Under the pieces are notes generated by a model. The model saw nothing but the letters and a program-made list of their open reading frames with translations. It was not told the origin of the DNA and made no database searches. A stretch of 60,384 nt of DNA from contig VDMD01000131.1 in NCBI GenBank assembly GCA_007026445.1, positions 1 through 60,384 on the forward strand. Reading direction: 5' to 3'. This DNA comes from Schizophyllum amplum. Its lineage: Eukaryota; Basidiomycota; Agaricomycetes; Agaricales; Schizophyllaceae. Made by a program: the position numbers and the translations under genes. Numbering within the stretch: position 1 is the first letter of the stretch; each line of letters starts with the position of its first letter. Positions 23,087-34,611 of this stretch are shown one piece after another.

Positions 23087-24713
23087 CTACAAAGGGTCCT
23101 TCCACACGTCCTCTCCCACGAAATGGCCGCACCCCGGTGGATGCTTCTCTAAAGGGGCTTTGCCAGCAAGGCAAACGATGGGCGTTGGCATATTCCGGTC
23201 TAACGAGAAGTCCGTCTCGTCCGCGTCTTCTAGACCATTGAATCCCTCGTCTACTTCGTGCTCCTCCAGGTCTTCCAGCTCCTCGAAGTTGTGTCGCAGA
23301 ATCCGGTACCCGAGCGTCGACGACCGCTTCATCCGCACGCGCACCGCCTCGATCTGCGCCACGCCCTCGTTCCAGCCGAGCTGGAATTGCGCCGCGAACG
23401 TCTGCTGTTTGGTTGGCGGTATCTCATGTCCGGTCGAGGACGACGTGGCGATGGACAGCAGCTGCGGCAGCGCAGGCAGGATGCGCACCTTCGGCACTAG
23501 ACTGCGCAATTCCTTCGGGAGCTGGAAACCGGCCGGTACCACCTTCTCCTCTTTGTCGCGGAGGGAGAGCGTCGCTGTAGCCAGCCCGCGCCGGCCGCGC
23601 TTCCCTTTCCTCTTCGGTGCGGATTGTTGGAGCTCGAAGCCCGGCTTGCTGAAGACGTGCTCCTCGCGGGCAACCTGTTCTTCTAGCCATGCCTTGAGCG
23701 TCTTCTCGCGTTGCCGGGCGCGATGTGTGCCGACCGTAGCACACTCTTTGCCAAACGCGAACCAGTCCGCCTCGTGCATCTCGGCACGAACGATAGCGCA
23801 GGCGTCAAGGACCAGATGTCGCAAGCGCCAAAAGCGCGCGATGATGGCTTGCGTGTCGGATTCGCTGACGTTGCATGTGGTGAGGTCGAGGAGCTCGAGG
23901 GAGGGGAGGGATCTGCTGGAGGATACGAGGGAGCGGGCGACTTGGCGGCTCGGGATGCGCAGGCGGAAGGAGGACACGGTGGAGAGGTAGTCGGACTTGG
24001 CGAGCGCAGAGAGGTACGGGTCAAGTCTGAAGAAGACGAGGGGCTGCGCGAACTTTTGCTGTCTCTGCACTGAGGGGTCTAGAGGGTCCTGCACGATGGA
24101 CAAGGAGGGGAGTTCGCCTGGTGCCCATTTGGACAGCTGAAGAAGAGCGGAGTCAAAGTAGGCTCCCTTAGGCATGTCAGTAGTGATTGCCGGGGACCAT
24201 AATATGCTATTTACCTTGAGGAACTGATAGTAGTTCGCCTTTTGCACGCTGCGAATATGTCAGCCGTGGCGCAGGTCAACCATGTCAGCGTACGCACTAG
24301 GGTCTGAACCGGACTGATATGTATTCGAGGTGCGGCAGCTCCTTCATGAATAGCTCTTCGAGTTCCTCTGGATTAAAGCTCGTCGGGCCGATGTACAGGA
24401 TGAGTGATGTAAGGTTGGGCAGCATGCGAGAGAAGTTGGTGACTGCTTGCCCGTCCGTCGCCCACGACATGAGCGCGAGTGTGCGTGCGGCAGCGCCCAG
24501 TTCGGGATCACGGCGCAGGCGCAGATACAGCTGCATAGCCTGCTCTGGACGCGTCAGGCGAAGGTGCTTGAACATGAGAGCGTGCGGGACCGCTGCGCGC
24601 GGCTCGGCTACGGTGAGAGCGTGCACGGTGTGCTGGAGATCATCGTCTGATGTGTAGTCGAGGATGACCTGGAGAAGCTCGGCGGGGAGGTCGTGCAGTT
24701 CAGCATACTGCAT
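23087..24713 (-). CDS. F-box domain protein
   Basis: About 510 aa in three exons. The N-terminus MQYAELHDLPAELLQVILDY is an F-box helix pair, predicted to bind Skp1 in an SCF ubiquitin ligase. A leucine-rich stretch follows (NLTSLILYIG, ELFMKELPHLEYISVRF, LPSLELLDLTTCNV, RLRHLVLDACAI), which would select substrate. The C-terminal third is basic then acidic (KRKGKRGRRG, then EELEDLEEHEVDEGF) and ends GHFVGEDVWKDPL. Exons join across a 44-nt intron after RFRPY and a 48-nt intron after YYQFLK. The reading frame is open well upstream of 24713, but the F-box begins here, so this start is preferred. The target protein is unknown. It is divergent from calnexin. Confidence 0.7.
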
Positions 24714-25141
24714 GGAAGGCGGAGAGAAGAAATACAGCAGTCCGTATAATGCTGACATCACCGCGGTCCGGCGCCTAATCATTGTTCGTCCATAAAAGGC
24801 AAGTCGATCGTTGAAGTTCGTCCGAGGAAGCACGCCGTATGCGAGGCCAATGCGAGAGTATGGCCTCTGTGTGACTGTCCAGAATACACTTTGTCCATCA
24901 CTCGTGATGGAAACAACGGCTATGGGATACAGACAAGGGCTGTTACAGTCGAATTCATCCAAGTGATGTTGACGACTGGCGCGAATTTCCGCGTACACTG
25001 ACAGCTCGATGTGAGCCCGCATCTTCCAAGTTCGCGCGCCGTACCGCTTCGGAGGACGGAAAAGCTGCGGGAGCGGGCATGGAAGGTGCTGGAACGCCTG
25101 CAACAAGCCGCAGGCTCGCGCCCGGTGACCGGAGGCATGAT

Positions 25142-25167
25142 CACGTGGGCTTATTCGGCTACGTGGC
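25142..25167 (+). promoter_or_regulatory. Candidate UPR-type elements upstream of calnexin
   Basis: CACGTGG (25142-25148) and TACGTGGC (25160-25167) lie 96-121 bp before the calnexin ATG. TACGTG-type and ACGTG-core motifs are bound by Hac1/XBP1-class bZIP factors in the unfolded protein response. Assignment here is by motif and gene identity only. Confidence 0.35.
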
Positions 25168-25262
25168 AAGGCGTGTCCTCCCAATATTTAGCCAACGTGT
25201 CTTCGTCTCGCATTCCTTCACGGTTACCCTTTCACTTCACATTATCGTCCCGGTCCTTCGCT

Positions 25263-27158
25263 ATGCGGAGCGCAGCGTTCTCGGTCCTCGCCGTCGCCGT
25301 CGTTGGCGTCGTCGCGCAGGAGAAGCCCGAATTCCAGGTGCGCGCAGTTCTTCACGCGGGAGTAGCACGCCGCTGACGCACTGTGATAGTCTACGGAGAT
25401 CAAGGCGCCCTTCATCGAGCAGTTCACCGACGATTGGTCGTCGCGCTGGACGCCCTCGGAGGCGACCAAGAAGACTCCCGTCGGTGGGGAGACGTTTAGC
25501 TACGTCGGGGAATGGCAGGTCGAGGAGCCCTCGATCTCTGTCATTGAGGGTGACCTCGGCCTCGTCGCCAAGACGAAGGCTGCCCACCACGCCATCTCTG
25601 CCCCCTTCAAGGAGACTATTGACTTCAAGGAGCAGCCGCTTGTCGTCCAGTACGAGGTTAAGTACCAGAAGGGCGGCAACTGCGGTGGTGGCTACATCAA
25701 GCTCCTTGAAGACGGTTTCCAGACCAGCGGCAAGGAGTTCGATGACAAGACACCATGGACCATCATGTTCGGTCCTGACATGACGTGCCCTGGTACCAAG
25801 GTACGTCGTGTAATCTTCCGTTCTCACGTATGGGTACTAACCTTCCTCTTCAGATTCACTTCATCTTCCGCCACAAGAACCCCATCACTGGGGAGTTCGA
25901 GGAGAAGCACTTGAAGACCCCTCCCAAGCCTAGCATTGAAAAGCTCACCAACTTGTACACGCTCATTCTCAAGTAAGTTCATTCCTGTGCAGACGTTTGA
26001 TCAGATGCTGACCTACTATTTAGCCCTGACAACACTTACGAGGTTCTCTTCAACGGCGAGAGCAAGTCCAGCGGTAGCCTCCTCGAGGACTTTAACCCCG
26101 CTGTCATGCCGCCTGCCGAGATCGACGACGCCGAGGACGTTAAGCCTGAGGACTGGGTCGACGCCAAGAAGATTGCTGACCCCGAGGCTACCAAGCCCGC
26201 CGACTGGGACGAGGACGCGCCCTACGAGATCGTTGACGAGGAGGCCGTCAAGCCTGAGGGCTGGCTCGACGACGAGCCGTCCGTCATCCCCGACCCTTCG
26301 TCTGAGAAGCCGGAGGAGTGGGACGACGAGGAGGACGGTGACTGGATCGCGCCCACGGTGCCGAACCCCAAGTGCGCTGAGGCGCCTGGCTGCGGCGAGT
26401 GGAAGCGCCCGATGAAGGCCAACCCGGAGTACAAGGGCAAGTGGTACGCGCCGATGATCGACAACCCCGACTACAAGGGCCCGTGGGCGCCGCGCAAGAT
26501 CCCCAACCCGGACTACTTCGAGGACCTCACCCCGGTCAAGTCGCTCGTCCCCATCGTACGTCCTCTAGGTACTAGGACTCAGCCGGTGCTAACGTAGTCG
26601 CAGGGCGGCCTTGGCATTGAGCTCTGGACCATGACCGAGGACATCCTCTTCGACAACATCTACGTCGGCCACAGCATCGAGGACGCCAACGCCTTCAAGG
26701 CCGAGACCTTCGACGTCAAGAAGCCCCTCGAGGTCGCCGCGAAAAACAAGAAGGCCGACGTCGACGACGATGACGAGCTCACCTTCAGCGAGGACCCCGT
26801 CGGCTTCATCCGCTACAAGGTCTTCGACTTCATCGACCTCGCTCGCCTTGACCCTGTCCTCGCCTTCAAGACAAGCCCCGAGACCGGCGCCGCGCTCGCG
26901 CTCGGCGTCCTCACCCTCTTTGGCATGTTCGGCGCGCTCTTCGGCCTCGTTGGCTCGCAGCAGAAGCCCGTTGTCACTAAGGTATGTCCTTGGCCCTGGA
27001 CATCTGCTTTGCCCTAGGCTAATTGCCCGTTACAGTCGTCGAAGAAGACCGACGCACCGTCACCGGACGACAAGGTGGCGAAGGAGACCGCTCCGGTCGC
27101 CCCCGCGGGCGAGGAGAAGAAGGAGGAGAAGGCGGCGAAGAAGCGTGGGGGCAAGTAA
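25263..27158 (+). CDS. cnx1: Calnexin, ER lectin chaperone
   Basis: About 545 aa in six exons. The signal peptide is [19 protein letters not shown]. The lectin domain contains the glycan-site phrases [22 protein letters not shown] and [10 protein letters not shown] proline-rich P-domain arm follows with type 1 repeats ([40 protein letters not shown]) and type 2 repeats ([40 protein letters not shown]). A single transmembrane helix lies near [20 protein letters not shown]. The cytosolic tail is short, basic and lysine-rich and ends KKRGGK. Calnexin retains monoglucosylated glycoproteins in the ER until folded. All introns are canonical and no lesion was seen. Divergent promoter with the F-box gene. 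Confidence 0.95.
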
Positions 27159-28287
27159 AAAATGGTTTGGAGTATATAGCACCTCCGATGGGATGTCGCT
27201 GCGTCGCTGTGAGGCGTCATGTCGCTATGGGGTGTCGTGTCGCGCGTGGGTGTAGTGTTGCATATCGCGTCGGACCCGCCATGTCCCGACGAGGGACTGG
27301 CGGTACACTATCCTTGGGCTTACCTGTTGTCGGCTTGCGAGGCTTGTTGGGCCGTTGCGTTTGGGATTTGGGAATGCCACTTAGTAGCATACATAAGTTA
27401 TTACTCGGCAGAAAAAAACATCGTATAAGCTTCTGGTCCCATCGTGCTAGACTGCTGCGGACTGAATGATTGGAGGCAGTGGCTCGCGCCACGCGAACTG
27501 GGAGGGCTACTATTTTGGCTTGCCTCTTGAGACTTGCCCTCCGCGGCTACTTTAGTAAGTCTTTAGCCTCCCGTGGCATATATGTATATCTCAGTGCAAA
27601 GGGCACTCACACAGGACTGAATGCTGCTCTGTCACCTACAGTCACTCCGGAGTTGCTTTCTGCGGCATATCCAACTTCTGCTTCGCCCCGCGTCGAAGTT
27701 CAATGTCAACATTCGGTGCCCAGCCGTTGCTGTATCTGAAGCAGCACTCACTGACCCGTCCCCCCGTCAATCTGTGAGAAGAGGCTGACCCGTGAGACTA
27801 AAGCAGCACAATCATATTCTCCTTGTCGACGACAATCCGTTACAACGGGATTTTTCGGATCCGTCGGCTGGTCGATTGCAGCGAGCATCGCTTGCTCTGA
27901 AAACTCCCATCTCTAGGCCCTCGTGGACTGTCTTGCTGCGGCTTCTCATAGATGTCGACGACTGGCACCATGTCGCTCAAGCGCTCTCATCCCATCAACC
28001 GTGAACCTCCAGTTTCCAGTGCACCCATCGACTCCCGGCCTCCCATTCAGCGGTGTATTCAACCAGGCACCTTACCTGCTCGTCCCTGTGCCCGCATCCT
28101 CTGGTCCGGGCTAACTCTTACAACGACCTCCCGAAGAGCCTGTGCGAGGCTGGTACTACAGCACTTCTGAAGTCCGTCTTCGGTTATCCCGCAACTTGCT
28201 TGTATGCGACATCGCGGGCGCGACTTGTCTTCCCTCGATGACGGCCTCCGGCACGGTCACAAACGACCTCCCGCAATCCCGACCAAG
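27159..28287. other. Intergenic, no gene seen
   Basis: This holds the calnexin 3' flank and the upstream region of the GH43 gene. Several open frames of 60-90 codons overlap on both strands and none has recognisable character. Confidence 0.5.
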
Positions 28288-28294
28288 TATAAAA
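28288..28294 (+). promoter_or_regulatory. TATA box of the GH43 gene
   Basis: TATAAAA lies 73 bp before the ATG at 28361. Confidence 0.5.
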
Positions 28295-28360
28295 GGCTAC
28301 TGCACAATTCAGTCCTACCAGCAACTTTGCTACCATCGCCTTCTCTCTCCTCACATCGTG

Positions 28361-29697
28361 ATGAAGTCCCATCTCCGTTCTTTGGTGCTCGCCCTCTTCA
28401 CTCTCGGGGCATGGGCCGAACCCAACCCCCTACCGGGCAGCTGTACGCGCAATTTCGCCTTCCCCCCTCCTGCGTAACTCACACTGCTCTTCAGCCGATG
28501 TTGTTGTTCGCGATCCTGCTATCTGGTACAACGCCGATCTAGGGGTACGATAGCTCTTGACGAGCCTCGTATCGCGCGTCTTTGACATCCTTACCAGAAA
28601 TACTTCGTCTTCTCCACCAAAGAAAACATCAGAATATACACCAGCACATCATTGACAGGGTGCGTGTCTGCTGCCGCACATCCCTTGACATGCCCAGCTC
28701 ATCTGACGCCCAGGCCATGGACGCGCACGGGCTCTGTCCTCCCCAACTGCTCGTTAATCCAGCTCGACGGCAATTGCGACCTCTGGGCTCCTGACATCAA
28801 CTACATCGATGGCCAATACGTCCTGTACTACTCCGTTTCCGCCATCGGAAGCCAAAATTCTGCGATCGGCGTCGTAACTTCGCCGTCCATGGAGGAGGGA
28901 ACTTGGACGGACCAGGGCGAGGTCATTCGCTCAAATGCTGGCGACGTCTACAACGCCATCGACCCCAACATCATCAACGCCGACGGATTGAAGCTCGCCT
29001 TTGGCTCGTACTGGACAGGCATGTACCAGGTCGGTCTGTGGCCTGACATCAAGACGCGCGCATCTGTACGTCTTGATATTCCAACTGCGCCTGCCCCTGT
29101 GGTCCCGCCTCCCCACTTTCCTGCATCCAAACTGACATGACGCGTGCAGGACCTCCCGGGCACGCACCTGGCGGGTAACAACGGCCGTCCCGCCGAGGGT
29201 GGCTTCGTATACAAGTCCCCTGCCTCGGAGTATTACTTCATGTTCTTCTCCGACGGCATCACGCCGTTCGTGGGGGTACGTCGTCTCCTATGTTTACCAT
29301 TTGTCCACCTAATGCGCCGCTTCTCACTGCAGGCCACCAACCGCCCCGACCCTGGGAAGGAGTACAAGGTGCTCGTCGGCCGCGGTGCAAGTGGCCAGGG
29401 TCCCTTCTACGGCAAGCTTGGAAATGTGCTGACGGACAACATCAATCCGCCCACGGGCTCGCTCGTGCTCGGCTCGCACGACAACGTGTACGCACCGGGT
29501 GGTACGTGCAATGGTTCACCGATCCCAGTCCCTTGTACTGAAAGTTCTTCGCAGGCCAAAGCATCTTCCTCGATCCGGTTAGCGGTCGCGACGTCATTGT
29601 ATACCACTACATCCCCAACGATGCCTTCGGCGGCGCGTCGTACCTGGGCATCAACTACCTCGACTTCTCCAGCGGATGGCCGGTCGTGGTGGCCTAG
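28361..29697 (+). CDS. Secreted glycoside hydrolase family 43 (arabinanase-type)
   Basis: About 330 aa in seven exons, with a signal peptide (SLVLALFTLGAWAEP). It shows the five-bladed propeller hallmarks of GH43: VVVRDPAIWYN with the catalytic base Asp, WAPDINYIDGQYVLYYS, IDPNII with the pKa-tuning Asp, and the catalytic acid Glu in GRPAEGGFVY. Further blades include GSLVLGSHDNVYAPGG, VYHYIPND and LGINYLDFSSGWPVV. The family hydrolyses arabinan, arabinoxylan or xylo-oligosaccharides; the overall sequence resembles endo-1,5-alpha-arabinanases, so pectin side-chain breakdown is likely but not certain. All introns are short and canonical. The protein ends VVVA with no added carbohydrate-binding module or GPI signal. 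Confidence 0.87.
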
Positions 29698-30109
29698 ACA
29701 CGCGCCTCACAATGTATTGTTGGTCGATAAATTACCTTTTTTTGCTCTTCGTGATGGTTGGATTGGCTATAATTGCAGGGTATTCCGCGAGGAATTCTCC
29801 CTTTACTGCAATTAGTGCTTGGATAGTAGGAATATATGCTGTAGTTCGGGCCTCTGAGTTGTCGTGCAGATACAGGCCTAACGAGCGGTTGCGCCCGGAT
29901 GAGAACCACTTACATAACTGACTGTTGCAGATGCTTGCCCAATGGGATGCAGCCTTACGGCCACGCTTTGCGCCCACTACAGTACTTATCAGACTTTTGG
30001 TTTGTTTGGCACTTTGTCCACTTGCCTCTCGTGAGTGTCTGCCACTTGCCCCAACCGTCACCAGGCTCAAATATGTCCTTCACGCACTTTAGAACTGATC
30101 AATACGACG
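29698..30109. other. Intergenic, no gene seen
   Basis: This is the GH43 3' flank. Nothing was recognised. Confidence 0.45.
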
Positions 30110-30300
30110 ATGAACAGTCATGTCCGCCTCCCAGAAATACGCGACCTCATCTGTCGCTGTGACGGTTTGAGCCCAGGCGATCTGAGCCGGCTTTCGCCTG
30201 GCTTTTGCTCGTGTCGAAGGATTGGTACTCTACAACTTCGCTACAACGAACCACACAGCAACAATCTGACGCTTCCCTTACTCGCTCCTGCCAGCTTTCG
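30110..30300 (+). pseudogene. Possible 5' remnant of an F-box gene
   Basis: ATG at 30110 opens MNSHVRLPEIRDLIC..LSPGDLSRL, which resembles the N-terminal F-box helix of basidiomycete F-box proteins. About 40 bases later another frame reads LVSKDWYSTTSLQR, the usual second half of the same motif. No further exons were recognised before the PP2C gene. It is either a remnant or coincidence. Confidence 0.3.
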
Positions 30301-30519
30301 ATCGCTGCCAAATACCAATCCCCTGGCTATGCGACCGAGACAACGGCGACAAGTCGACGAATAAATGAACGGCAGAGCAGAAGGAGCCTGAGGTCACCTT
30401 CAACATGTTCATCTCGCAACCTCTCTGGGAATATAACTGCAATGATATTGTATGGATCTATAGGATAAGGACTGTCCGCAAACATGCTGCCGGCAGCGAG
30501 TTCCTCACTGCCGGCGCCG

Positions 30520-31914
30520 TCACCGTATCTTCTCCACAAGCACGGTCGTATCGTCCATATACTTCTCCGCCATCTCAACCGTCATCATTCGCGACACCTT
30601 CTCCAAATCGATCTTCGGGTGGCTCTCCGGACGTGTGCTCGTGTGTCCGAGACCGTCCATAAGCACGGCCAGCGCCAGGTCGCTCTTGAAGTGCAGCGCC
30701 TGCGTCACGACCTGCACAGCGCGCGCGGCGACGTTCGCAGGCGTTTCGTTGTTGTAGAGATCCAGTAGACCGTCCGAGTAGAGGATAAGGTAGTGAGAGG
30801 TGGCGCCGCGCGCGAGGAGATCGACGTGGCGGATGTCGGCGTCGCTGCTGAGGTATGGTGGTGTCTTGAGTAGTGGAAGGATATGTTGCTGCAGTGCGGT
30901 GGTGGAGTGGGGGTGGTCGGTGTGTATGCGGGGGAAGATGCGGGATGTGTAGATGGCGGGGAGCTTGTAGGGGAGGTCGCCTATACCTGTTGCGACTTCA
31001 GTTTTCAGAGTAGATGTGCCGTGTAGGGAGCTTACATCGTGTAACGGCAAGCATACCAAGCACCCGATTATTTGACACGACATCACGCTCTTCCCCTGGG
31101 TGCTCACTTCGTAACCGAGTCACCTCGACTGGATTTGACGCGTTGTGATATGAGCTGAGGAGGGACGACTCCCACGTTCCATTCGGCAACTTGGACAACA
31201 GCACTGTGGGTGGATCAGCGCATGAGCACAAGATGCTCATATGCGCCGAACGGACCTGCTTGACAGTCCCCCAAGCTCGCGACCCACAAGTTCTTCCCCT
31301 CCGGGTCGACCAAGGAAAGCAACAACGTCGAGCCCTGGATGCCGCGCATCAATCTATTGCTGCCACTGCCGTGCTGGGCGTCCTCCTTGATAATCCGACG
31401 TATCTCATCGTCGGAAAGCCGTGCGATATATGATTGCGAGGGGAAGAGTTCCTGCACGAAGCTGATGATCGACTTATCGAGCTGGGTGATGATGGTGCGG
31501 ATCGTCTGCGTGATGGATTTATTGTCGAGCTTCGGGAGCGCGGCGAGGGCGCGGTGCAACCGGGAGGGGAGGTGGCTAGCGATGTAGGTGGAGACAAGGG
31601 GACCACTGTGACCTGGGGGAAGTGTGATTAGATGTTGTTCTGCATAGAGAGTGGGGGTAGACGCACCATCGAAGATACCCCGCAGGCGCCATAATCGACC
31701 GTTTATCTTGAGATCCATGATCGTGAAGCGGTCCTCGTTCTCGCTATCCGAGGACGCGAACGGCTGGAAGGAGAGCGAGTAGGTGTCGCCGACGAGATTG
31801 GCGCCCGCCATGCGCGCGAGTTCTGCACTGAGCTTGGGTTCTTTCAATGAGGTATATGCCCACGGTCCGTACTTGTGGCCCATGCCCATATGTGTTTCCT
31901 TGCGTATGCCAGCC
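30520..31914 (-). CDS. PP2C family protein phosphatase
   Basis: About 410 aa in four exons. It has the metal-dependent Ser/Thr phosphatase fold with its signature residues: ENEDRF near the N-terminus, IFDGHSGP (the metal-binding DGH, split by an intron), GSTLLLSLV, LWVASLGDCQAVLLS, NNRVLGMLAVTRCIGD, LYSDGLLDLY and the C-terminal metal-binding MDDTTVLVEKI. The final Asp-Asp and the GDS-like GDC are present, so the enzyme should be active with Mn or Mg. The layout resembles the pyruvate dehydrogenase phosphatase/Ptc5-7 branch, but no strong mitochondrial presequence is evident and the subfamily is uncertain. In-frame ATG codons occur at 31931, 31914 and slightly downstream; the middle one was chosen arbitrarily. 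Confidence 0.85.
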
Positions 31915-31931
31915 ATGACGGAACAGAACAA

Positions 31932-33098
31932 GGTGCTGTGTTATTTGACGCCAGTCGGCTGATCATTCTGTCAAGCAATGGAGGCCCATATCCGACGTGG
32001 CCGGCACGAAACGTAGAGGTTCAACATGAGTGCGATGAGAACGAGTTGAGGAAGTAACATGACCGCGCGAGAAAGGACTGGATGCTGATCTCGTCTTAAT
32101 CTCGTCAACATACATCCGACTTGATGTGGCGGACGCTCGGCAGAGACCGAATACATATCACGTCCGTGATACTCATGCCCCTCATTGTTTGCTCTCCATC
32201 CTCTACGATTCCTTAACATTCACTGTTCGAAACGGTCACCCAACTCTGCTCGAAATATCCCCTCTTCGTCCATGTACGCTCACTCCGCACGTCCCCCACG
32301 AAGCGACGGAGAATGAAGGATAGATTGGGGAGGCGGCAGGGGTTTTGTCCGTACTTTCAAGAGATAGGAACAAATCTCTGAAGGAGAGAATCCAGATCTA
32401 CATAGGGCACCCTTGCGCAGGTCGATCGAGACGTCCGGCGCGACTGAGGGCAGAAAGTACAGCCGCTGAGCGAAATATCCAAGATGCATAGAACCAAACA
32501 GCAGCGAGCGAAAAACGCGAAGCCTTACGAGTTGCAGGGACAGTACGATGACCGCTCGGCCGCCAGTACACACCCGGAACAGACTACGCTGAGAGTCGAT
32601 GCAGAAGCCTGAGGACAGTCAACGATAGCTCATGCGATCCACTCACGGACGTGCAAAGGACAAGAGCCAGTCTTCGCGGTAGCAGTTCGACACGAGCGAA
32701 GGCTGAGACTGCATGGGCGCAAACTATCACAATCACAGATGACCGCAAGACGGAAGGAGATTGTGGGCGGCTGCTTAAGCTAAGGCCTACGATAGCAGAG
32801 CGCCGGTGCATTGACTGAATCGGCCGCGAAGGCATAGAGCACCATGAGGGTGGGAGGCTGAGGCCGGAACCTCGCGGCGAGGGACAATATGACGGCAGGA
32901 CGATCGCCCATTGTCCGTCGTAAGAGGGAATTCCTGGGTTGCTAGGCAACCGGAGGGCCAAGCCGAGCCAAATACGCTCAAGATGGAAATTTATTCCATC
33001 AAATCATGATCAACGCCCATAAAGGGTAACTGTTGCCATCAGCAATCAGGTGCAAGAGCAATCGAGGACGCAATCAAGCTGTTCTCCTTTGTCGCCTT
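31932..33098. other. Intergenic, no gene seen
   Basis: The region separates the PP2C promoter and the Clp1-like promoter. A 125-codon minus frame at 32584-32961 has low-complexity composition and no family features. Confidence 0.5.
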
Positions 33099-33104
33099 TA
33101 TATA
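33099..33104 (+). promoter_or_regulatory. TATA box of the Clp1-like gene
   Basis: TATATA (context TTTATATAG) lies 97 bp before the ATG at 33201. Confidence 0.45.
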
Positions 33105-33200
33105 GGGCCCGACCAGAATGGCCCTTCTTCACCGCCGTACTTCAGCGCTCCAGCCTTCGAAGCCTCAGCAAATCTTACTCGCATCTCCAACTCAATAGCA

Positions 33201-34171
33201 ATGGCCCTCCACTCCATCCTCAACGCCACCGAGCCCCGCCGCACCCGCGCCTCCAAGCTCAACAAGTGCACCCACACTCACAAGAGCACCTCCGACCGCA
33301 TCAGGGTCTCTACCAAGCGCCGCACTCAGCCCAAGGTCGTCCAGGCCGCGGCGCCTGTGAAGGCCACCAAGCCGATCGCCCTCCCGCGTACCCTGCACCG
33401 CCCGGAGTTTCAGCACGTCTCTCGCGATGCGCTCAGCGCCGTCTTGCCTCAGTGCGACGGTGTCAACGCCGCCTTTGTGCGCGCGCATCTGGAGGACTAC
33501 GGTGCACAGTACGTCTTCTCTCCTTCCCTTTCTTGCTCGATTCTGACAAAGGTTTCAGTATGTGGAACGTCGTCAGCAGCACGCGCTTCGTACTTCCCAC
33601 CAGCACCCAGCTCCCCGAAGAAGTACCCATCACCGTAAACAACGCGTCGGCGTCCGCGCCCACCCATGTCATGGCCATCCACGGACCTCCTGCCGCCAAC
33701 GGCGTGCGCCCGGTCTCGCTCTACCCCGCCCACGCTGTGGTCCTGGCCGCGCACTGCGCCCGCCTCCCCGCATTCTCGCCCTCGCAGGCTGAGATTGTAC
33801 CCGAGGCCGTCCCTGCCCAGATGACCGTGCCCGTGCGCGGCGTCTCGCTCCCCTCGCCACCCATGTTCGGCACTCTGCTCAAGTACCTCTACGAGAAGGA
33901 CGCGACCGCGCTGCTCGCGACGCTCCTCCCCGTCGCCCTTCCCAACCTCGCGGAGTGCGAGGACTTCCCGAGGGAATCCCTCGCCCGCATGCTCGCCACC
34001 ACGTACTCGTCGCAGCAACTGCTCAGCGACCACATCCATCGCGTACACGGGTTGTGGCTCGACGTTTGCGCCCTGGGCGTCCACGACATGGTGCTGTACG
34101 CCACTATGGATCTTGCCTGGGAGACGCTCCTAGAGGCTCTCGCCATCAGCACCGGCGCTGGAGCACAATAG
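33201..34171 (+). CDS. Clp1-like protein (basidiomycete sexual-development family)
   Basis: About 306 aa in two exons joined by a 51-nt intron after EDYGA. The N-terminus is basic (ATEPRRTRASKLNK, STKRRTQPK), possibly a nuclear signal. The conserved core includes RPEFQHVSRDALSAVLPQC, GVNAAFVRAHLEDYGA, VSLYPAHAVVLAAHC, MTVPVRGVSLPSPPMFG, LLKYLYEKD and VHGLWLDVCALGVHD. These match my recollection of the Clp1-like family, whose Coprinopsis founder is needed for clamp-cell formation and whose Ustilago homologue acts in dikaryon proliferation; the biochemical role is unknown. A TATA box precedes it. I cannot tell whether this copy is the functional clp1 orthologue or one of the paralogues that many Agaricomycetes carry. 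Confidence 0.65.
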
Positions 34172-34611
34172 AGTTCCGCGTCTGCCTCTGCATATGGACC
34201 CCACATTCACATTGTTATCCTTATTCCTCATTTACATTTAGAACAACAACATTACTATGTACCATTATGATGTATGCCTATTGTACCTTACAAGCACTAT
34301 GCATTGTTTGAAAGTTTTCCCTCAGTGTGATTGCTCATTGTTCGAACTCCCGCATCGAAATCGCAAAGCGTCTTTGACACTGGTTACCTCCGATTGCGCC
34401 TCGAGCCCCTTGCTTTCAGCCATCGTCCACCCCTTCACCGACCGATGTGGCAAGCGAACCAACACAACGTCTATCCATCCAACTAATCCACATAACTCGT
34501 AGCATGGTATATACGTGTCCGTAAAGTACAGTATTAGGAAAGTCCAAGAAAGCGTATGAGGTACAGCGTGGAACGAGATAGTCTCTAGGACAGGCTGGGT
34601 CACGAAGCAGC
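34172..34611. other. Convergent 3' flanks, no gene seen
   Basis: This lies between the stops of the Clp1-like gene and the minus-strand membrane protein gene. It is AT-richer than its surroundings. Confidence 0.5.

Noticed and set aside
24714..25184. Upstream extension of the F-box protein on the minus strand by about 157 codons
   Set aside because: The open frame lacks family character and runs into the calnexin promoter; the F-box itself begins at 24713.
31339..31631. Plus-strand frames over the PP2C gene
   Set aside because: Antisense shadows of conserved PP2C exons.
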